Shown here piece after piece: positions 60,028-64,000 of a stretch of DNA of 64,000 bases. The translations under genes and the position numbers were made by a program. The notes under the pieces are model-generated. The model was given only the letters and a program-made list of their open reading frames with translations, did no database searches and was not told where the DNA came from. Within the stretch, counting starts at the first letter, position 1. Every line of letters begins with the position of its first letter. Where the stretch lies: contig JAUCBJ010009048.1 of NCBI GenBank assembly GCA_032718475.1, positions 124,001-188,000 on the forward strand, in the 5' to 3' direction. This stretch comes from Nemertoderma westbladi. Its lineage: Eukaryota > Xenacoelomorpha > Nemertodermatida > Nemertodermatidae.

Positions 60028-60351
60028 CTACTACTAGGATCGGCATGCTGCATTGCAGCTGCATTTTTAAGAATGCTGTGCCGGCTTATCGACAAAGTTG
60101 CACCGCCACAACTCCGTATCACCCATGACATTTGCTAGATCATCCGCATCTTCAAGGCCAGTGTCCTTTAAGATGCGTCTCAAGAAAGTCATGGGCTGTC
60201 CGCCATGTTTATTCACTCCATGAGGCTGCCAAAGTACAAGATTATGCACTGGCTGGTCCTCACGGCGAAAGCAATGTCCTGCAAAGCGGAGGCGATTTTG
60301 TTCTAGTGTCAAGCTTGGGGGAACCAATGAGAAACCTCCAATGTTATACAA
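60028..60351 (-). mobile_element. RTE 3' end inserted in opposite orientation inside the RTE copy
   Basis: The minus strand encodes RLRFAGHCFRREDQPVHNL through DDLANVMGDTELWR, the same C-terminal piece as 28721-28990. It ends with a (TAG)n-type tail. Near-identical 12-bp direct repeats flank it (ACATTCAGGATA at 60016-60027 and ACATACAGGATA at 60352-60363). That is an 11/12 match and supports an independent insertion event. Confidence 0.75.
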
Positions 60352-60800
60352 ACATACAGGATAAAATTGAAGCAATTACAACTGCTCACAGACAGCAACA
60401 ATCAAGACTTACCTTGCAAACTGTAAATGAGGTATCTGGTCGGAAAAGTTGTGCAAAGGGGCGCCTCAAAGCCGATAGTCCTGAAGAACGTGTTGGACTG
60501 TGGAAAAATCACTTCAGCAACTTGCTTGGGCAGCCACCAAACATCGAGGTCAGCCCTACAAGGAAAATATATGACAAGACACTACCTATAGAAACTAAAA
60601 TTAAAAGCATGTCCAATAATAAAGCGAGTCGATTAGATGAAATCCGAGCGGAGGTATGGAAATCAGGAGTGCTAAACAGACCATTATTGAATGTTTGCAA
60701 CCGGATGTTAAAAGGGGAAAAGCCACCACCAATTTGGACTAAAGGTCAACTAAAGCCTATCCCCAAGAAAGGAGACCTCGGTATACCAACAAACTATCGT

Positions 60801-60855
60801 TTAAATTGGAAAGAAGTCGAAATGATGCCGTTCGTGGAGAATCCATAATTATAAC
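60801..60855. repeat. 55-bp microinsertion flanked by a 17-bp target duplication
   Basis: TACCAACAAACTATCGT occurs at 60784-60800 and again at 60856-60872. The 55 bases between them interrupt the RT coding sequence, which reads NYR before and NYRGICLL after. This is typical of a very short target-primed insertion. Confidence 0.8.
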
Positions 60856-61546
60856 TACCAACAAACTATCGTGGGATCTGTCTGCTTGTGGTAGCTGCCA
60901 AAATATACATTAAAATGATTCTATATAGGATTAGGCCTTACATAGAGAAACTACTGCGTAAGAGCCAAAACGGATTTCGACTAAGTAGATCAACAATAGC
61001 TCAGATACTTGCACTACGGAGACTGATTGAAGGAATTAAGTCAAAGAATCTCCCCGCAGTCATGACTTTTGTGGACTTCAAGAAGGCATTCGACTCCGTC
61101 CATAGAGGCAAAATGCTTAAAATCCTAAGAGCTTATGGAATACCAGAAGTAATTGTTGCTGGCATTGGATTGTTATATTGTGACACAGAAGCGCAGGTAC
61201 AGTCCCAATCCCAATAAACATTAACTTGGTCGTTTTGGCGGCCAAAATGACCAAAATCACCAAAAAAATGTAGTGTATTCCTATGGGCTACTTGGTCGTT
61301 TTGGCGAAGCGATTTAACTCGAATCAGCTCAATCCAGACAGTCTGTCTCCTTGGCCATCCATTTGGTGGATCTGACTAAATGTCGGCTCGCTTTCATTTT
61401 TATTATTGACAGATTGTTAACTTACCCGGCGCTGAGCCTTGCAGTACTGGAGTCTGCCCACTGAGGCATTGATAGAGTACAAAGTCTTATAAAAGGAGTT
61501 AAATGGGGCTTCGTTAAAGGTGGAGTATGTATAATAATCTGAACGC

Positions 61547-61666
61547 CCCGAAATTAATTTATGGACGTTCCAAAATTAATTTATGGACGTCCCGAAATTA
61601 ATCTATCGACCAATCAGAATCGTAATGAAATAACTAATTAATGGACGTCCATAAATTAATTTCGGG
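61547..61666. mobile_element. Nested MITE with 22-bp perfect inverted repeats
   Basis: CCCGAAATTAATTTATGGAC plus GT at 61547-61568 and its exact complement at 61645-61666. A further partial copy of the arm lies at 61589-61607. Lies inside the TA-flanked element. Confidence 0.65.
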
Positions 61667-61756
61667 ATGTTAATTTCGGAAATTAATTTCAATAATATTT
61701 TTTTTTATAATAAAATTTTTTTTTAATATTTTTTTTACAATGTTATAATTCGCGGG

Positions 61757-62179
61757 CACTGCGGGGTGAGTACAAAACAAAGACCCAATTATAAAGACCT
61801 GCATAATCTTGTTACATGTGTTAACTTTCGTTAATTGTTTTGAATCCCCCGTCACGCCTCTGTAACTTGCTCCTTTACTAACCTGCTCCTTTAAATAGCA
61901 ATGGCACCTAACGCTCATGTGGGACCTGTACAAAACAAAGAGGTAAAGTCGCGTACGTCCCAAAGACCGTTAGGTTCCAAAGAGCTTTAGGTCCCATTGC
62001 CAGAGAGCGTGAGGTCACATTGCCATTTAAAGGAGCAGGTTAGTAAAGAAGCAGGTTACAGAGGCGTTGTTGGGGAACCAAAACAATAAACGAAAGTTAA
62101 CACATGTGTTTTGTATTTGTACAGGTCTTTATTATTTGGGTCGTTGGTCTTTGTTTTGTAGTCACCCGACACTGCGGTG
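61757..62179. mobile_element. Nested foldback element with ~165-bp arms
   Basis: The arms at about 61757-61925 and 61995-62179 are imperfect inverted copies. They share TACAAAACAAAGACC, TGTGTTAACTTTCGTTAATT-like sequence, GCCTCTGTAACTTGCTCC-like sequence and GCTCCTTTAAATAGCAATGG-like sequence. Related words occur near 53530 and 54115, so it is a small repeat family. Confidence 0.65.
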
Positions 62180-63060
62180 TTGCGTGGGGGCCACCAATCC
62201 ACCCACCCACACTCAACTCCCAACTTCCTGGACACTAGGATACTGAGTGAAAGCGTCTGAAACTACTACAGGAACTCCATGACAGACTATGGGCTAGCGA
62301 TTAGGGACTGGCGCCCTTGAACATGTAAACTGTAGGGGCCTAGTACCTACTTTACACCTACCTTAAAGTGACCTGTGGGACCAGCCCATTATTAGTGAGG
62401 TCGGCATTTCTCTTTATCCTGCCGCTCTCTTTGTATTACAATAGCATACAGCTAACCAATGGCAATGGTCTCCTCCCAGTGCGGGAAAGACAAGCTGGCT
62501 ACCATTGGAATGAATAGGGGAAGGATAATAGGGTGTGTTCGTGTTCCCATCCTAATGTCTGTCGTCTTGGCTCAGCTAAGCTTAAACAGAGCCACAGCCT
62601 TACAATAGAGCTTTACCTAAATACACTTCCAGTGAGCCAAGCAGTAGTGGCGGGTTAGCTCCAAAATGCCCATGTAGGATTTCTTAGTAAAAGGACCATC
62701 AATAATAGTCAACCCCATCTGCTTCAATTTGAAGAAAATAATTAGATAATAATACTCATAATTAAAACTATTACATAATTATTATAACTCTAGTAAACAA
62801 AACAATATATCATTCGGGGGATGGAATATATAGGTCATCTAATTAATTGTTTAAAGATTAGCAAACAATACAGTGTAATTGAATTGATCAAATCCATAAA
62901 TAAAACGTGGATACAAAATAAAAATCGGGATGCAAAATATAAATTTCTGAGCTAAGAAAGGGAAATTGGATACTGTACAACTTGTCTGGATACAAGCGGT
63001 CCGTTTACCTTACAAAATGAAAAATAAACGTGCGAAATATAAAACTGTACGGAACTGTCC

Positions 63061-63082
63061 GGGGGGGGGGGGGGGGGGGGGG
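63061..63082 (+). repeat. Poly(G) tract, 22 bases
   Basis: Uninterrupted run of 22 G inside the TA-flanked element. Confidence 0.95.
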
Positions 63083-63302
63083 TTGGGGAGGGAATGTCCG
63101 GAAATCGAAGCCTTTTTTATCTGCCAACATCCTGGGCTTTACTTACACTCAGCCTCTATTCACTGGCTGTGATTGACAAGCCAACTTGCCTCAGAAGTTC
63201 CTTTCATGAATGCCGCAATTTATATTTGGCCATTTTGGTCGTTTTGGCCGCCAAAATGACCAAGTTAATGTTTATTGGGATTGGGACTGTAGTTGGATTA
63301 AC

Positions 63303-63356
63303 ATGTGTCCTGCACGGGTTAGTGTAGCTGATGAGCCAAATCCCGGCGAAACACAT
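63303..63356 (+). ncRNA. Hammerhead self-cleaving ribozyme, type III (copy 1)
   Basis: All conserved core positions are present. Stem III is ATGTGT (63303-63308) with ACACAT (63351-63356), six pairs. The cleavage triplet GTC ends at C63309. Stem I is CTGCAC (63310-63315) with GTGTAG (63322-63327), six pairs including one G-U, with loop GGGTTA. The core is CTGATGA (63328-63334). Stem II is GCC/GGC (63335-63337, 63345-63347) with loop AAATCCC, and GAA lies at 63348-63350 before A15.1. Stem III is open, hence type III. Loops I and II can pair (GGG with CCC, plus U-A pairs), like the tertiary contact of natural fast-cleaving hammerheads. Predicted cleavage is after 63309 of the plus-strand RNA. 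Confidence 0.88.
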
Positions 63357-63762
63357 ATGCAAAAATGTAACCAATGTGATAATTTTACTTACAGTATTTA
63401 AACAGGGTTGCGCTTTGTGTCCCTGCTTAAATAAAACGATGACTACTTACGGTTGAACAGATAGGAACATGTTGTTTCTCTGTTTCCAAATAATTTTACT
63501 TGCTTGATATTGGTCTGTCAAAAACATAATTCGTTCAACTCAAAATTATATTTAAGAGACCGGATCATGCTGAACATGGTTGTATAAAATGCCTTCCTAT
63601 TATTTTATTTTTATTATAATTAGCAACCATGCACTAGACAAATTATCTCATATAGTGTTGCTAAGGAAATGATTGCTTATTTGATCTGGAATGCAATACT
63701 ATTTTGTTTATTATGTATGTGTGTGTGTTTAGCTGGGTTTTGGTGTAGTTAGTTGGATTAAC

Positions 63763-63816
63763 ATGTGTCCTGCACGGGTTAGTGTAGCTGATGAGCCAAA
63801 TCCCGGCGAAACACAT
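63763..63816 (+). ncRNA. Hammerhead self-cleaving ribozyme, type III (copy 2)
   Basis: Same motif as 63303-63356, displaced by exactly 460 bases, with predicted cleavage after 63769. Two ribozymes in the same orientation would release a 460-nt monomer from a plus-strand transcript. Confidence 0.88.
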
Positions 63817-64000
63817 ATGCAAAAATGTAACCAATGTGATAATTTTACTTACAGTATTTAAACAGGGTTGCGCTTTGTGTCCCTGCTTAAATAAAACGAT
63901 GACTACTTACGGTTGAACAGATAGGAACATGTTGTTTCTCTGTTTCCAAATAATTTTACTTGCTTGATATTGGTCTGTCAAAAACATAATTCGTTCAACT

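Larger units (their letters stand above)
59753..61199 (+). mobile_element. RTE-clade LINE, RT region, disrupted by nested insertions
   Basis: The linker between endonuclease and RT is visible (DQSTDSIYQNIITAQKES, NPKRKQYAPWQNSEVT, EKAKDDLKLAYNISQ). RT parts follow: TLQTVNEVSGRKSCAKGRL, GLWKNHFSNLLGQPP, KSQNGFRLSRSTIAQILAL, and motif A MTFVDFKKAFDSVHRGKM (about 61062-61115). The downstream RT, including the YxDD box, is missing because the TA-flanked element starts at 61200. Two insertions lie inside it (60028-60351 and 60801-60855). Dead copy. Confidence 0.8.
61200..63289. mobile_element. TA-flanked long-TIR DNA transposon, non-autonomous (Tc1/mariner-like ends)
   Basis: Inverted repeats of at least 55 bp at 61200-61255 and 63235-63289 match at all but two or three positions. 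Both begin CAGTCCCAATCCCAATAAAC and include CATTAACTTGGTC and GGCGGCCAAAA. TA dinucleotides flank both ends (61198-61199 and 63290-63291). TA target duplications and CAGT-type ends fit Tc1/mariner. The 2.09-kb interior has no transposase and contains two smaller inverted-repeat elements. Confidence 0.75.
63290..64000 (+). repeat. 460-bp-period tandem repeat carrying hammerhead ribozymes (cut by window end)
   Basis: 63290-63540 and 63750-64000 look identical by eye, an offset of exactly 460 bp, so the second unit is truncated by the window edge. Each unit has a hammerhead motif near its start, then a 13-bp hairpin (63395-63407 with 63421-63433, one mismatch) and AT-rich sequence. No coding capacity. 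The first unit begins exactly at the TA next to the TA-flanked element. Confidence 0.95.

Overview
This is a piece of an animal (metazoan) nuclear genome, AT-rich and crowded with transposons and satellites. The evidence is three-exon genes with GT-AG introns, a TRIM23-type RING/B-box/ARF gene, an FGFRL1-type Ig receptor gene, and LINE, Helitron, Merlin, BEL/Pao and tRNA-derived SINE sequences. The absence of vertebrate repeats and the FGFRL1/TRIM23 pair fit a marine invertebrate, possibly a deuterostome. The species cannot be fixed from the sequence.

Layout: 1-6.4 kb holds a minus-strand BEL/Pao retrotransposon (gag, zinc knuckles, aspartic protease), split by a LINE insertion at 1489-3738. 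6.4-10.3 kb is non-coding. 10.6-12.65 kb is a complete Merlin DNA transposon with TIRs and an 8-bp target duplication. 13.0-28.2 kb is a TRIM23 (ARD1) homologue with three coding exons. Its second intron begins with about 230 copies of a 33-bp unit that contains the exon end and the 5' splice site; that intron also holds a putative Helitron and a LINE fragment. 28.6-29.5 kb holds SINE and RTE fragments. 29.5-38.15 kb is a 36-bp minisatellite (about 240 units) containing a 2.39-kb higher-order duplication. 38.5-41 kb has decayed RTE LINE pieces. 42.28-43.4 kb is a 45-unit 25-bp satellite. 44.2-47.1 kb is a minus-strand FGFRL1-like gene (three coding exons, 512 residues). 49.8-51.6 kb is a non-autonomous Helitron with internal tandem repeats. 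58.1-58.5 kb is a terminal exon of a sushi-domain membrane protein with a frameshift in its membrane segment. 59.75-61.2 kb is an RTE LINE with two nested insertions. 61.2-63.3 kb is a TA-flanked, long-TIR element with smaller elements inside it.

The window ends in a direct repeat of 460-bp period (63290 onward). Each of the two copies carries a complete hammerhead self-cleaving ribozyme motif (63303-63356 and 63763-63816).

The most striking items are (1) the hammerhead-bearing tandem repeat at the right edge and (2) the amplified splice-donor array in TRIM23. Secondary points are a UGA-CUAG in-frame stop in the retroelement gag, a TRIM23 ARF domain that has lost its NKxD guanine-recognition motif, and a minisatellite whose unit folds into a UUCG-type hairpin. 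The host genes are unrelated to each other. No operon-like logic applies, and most of the window is repeat biology.
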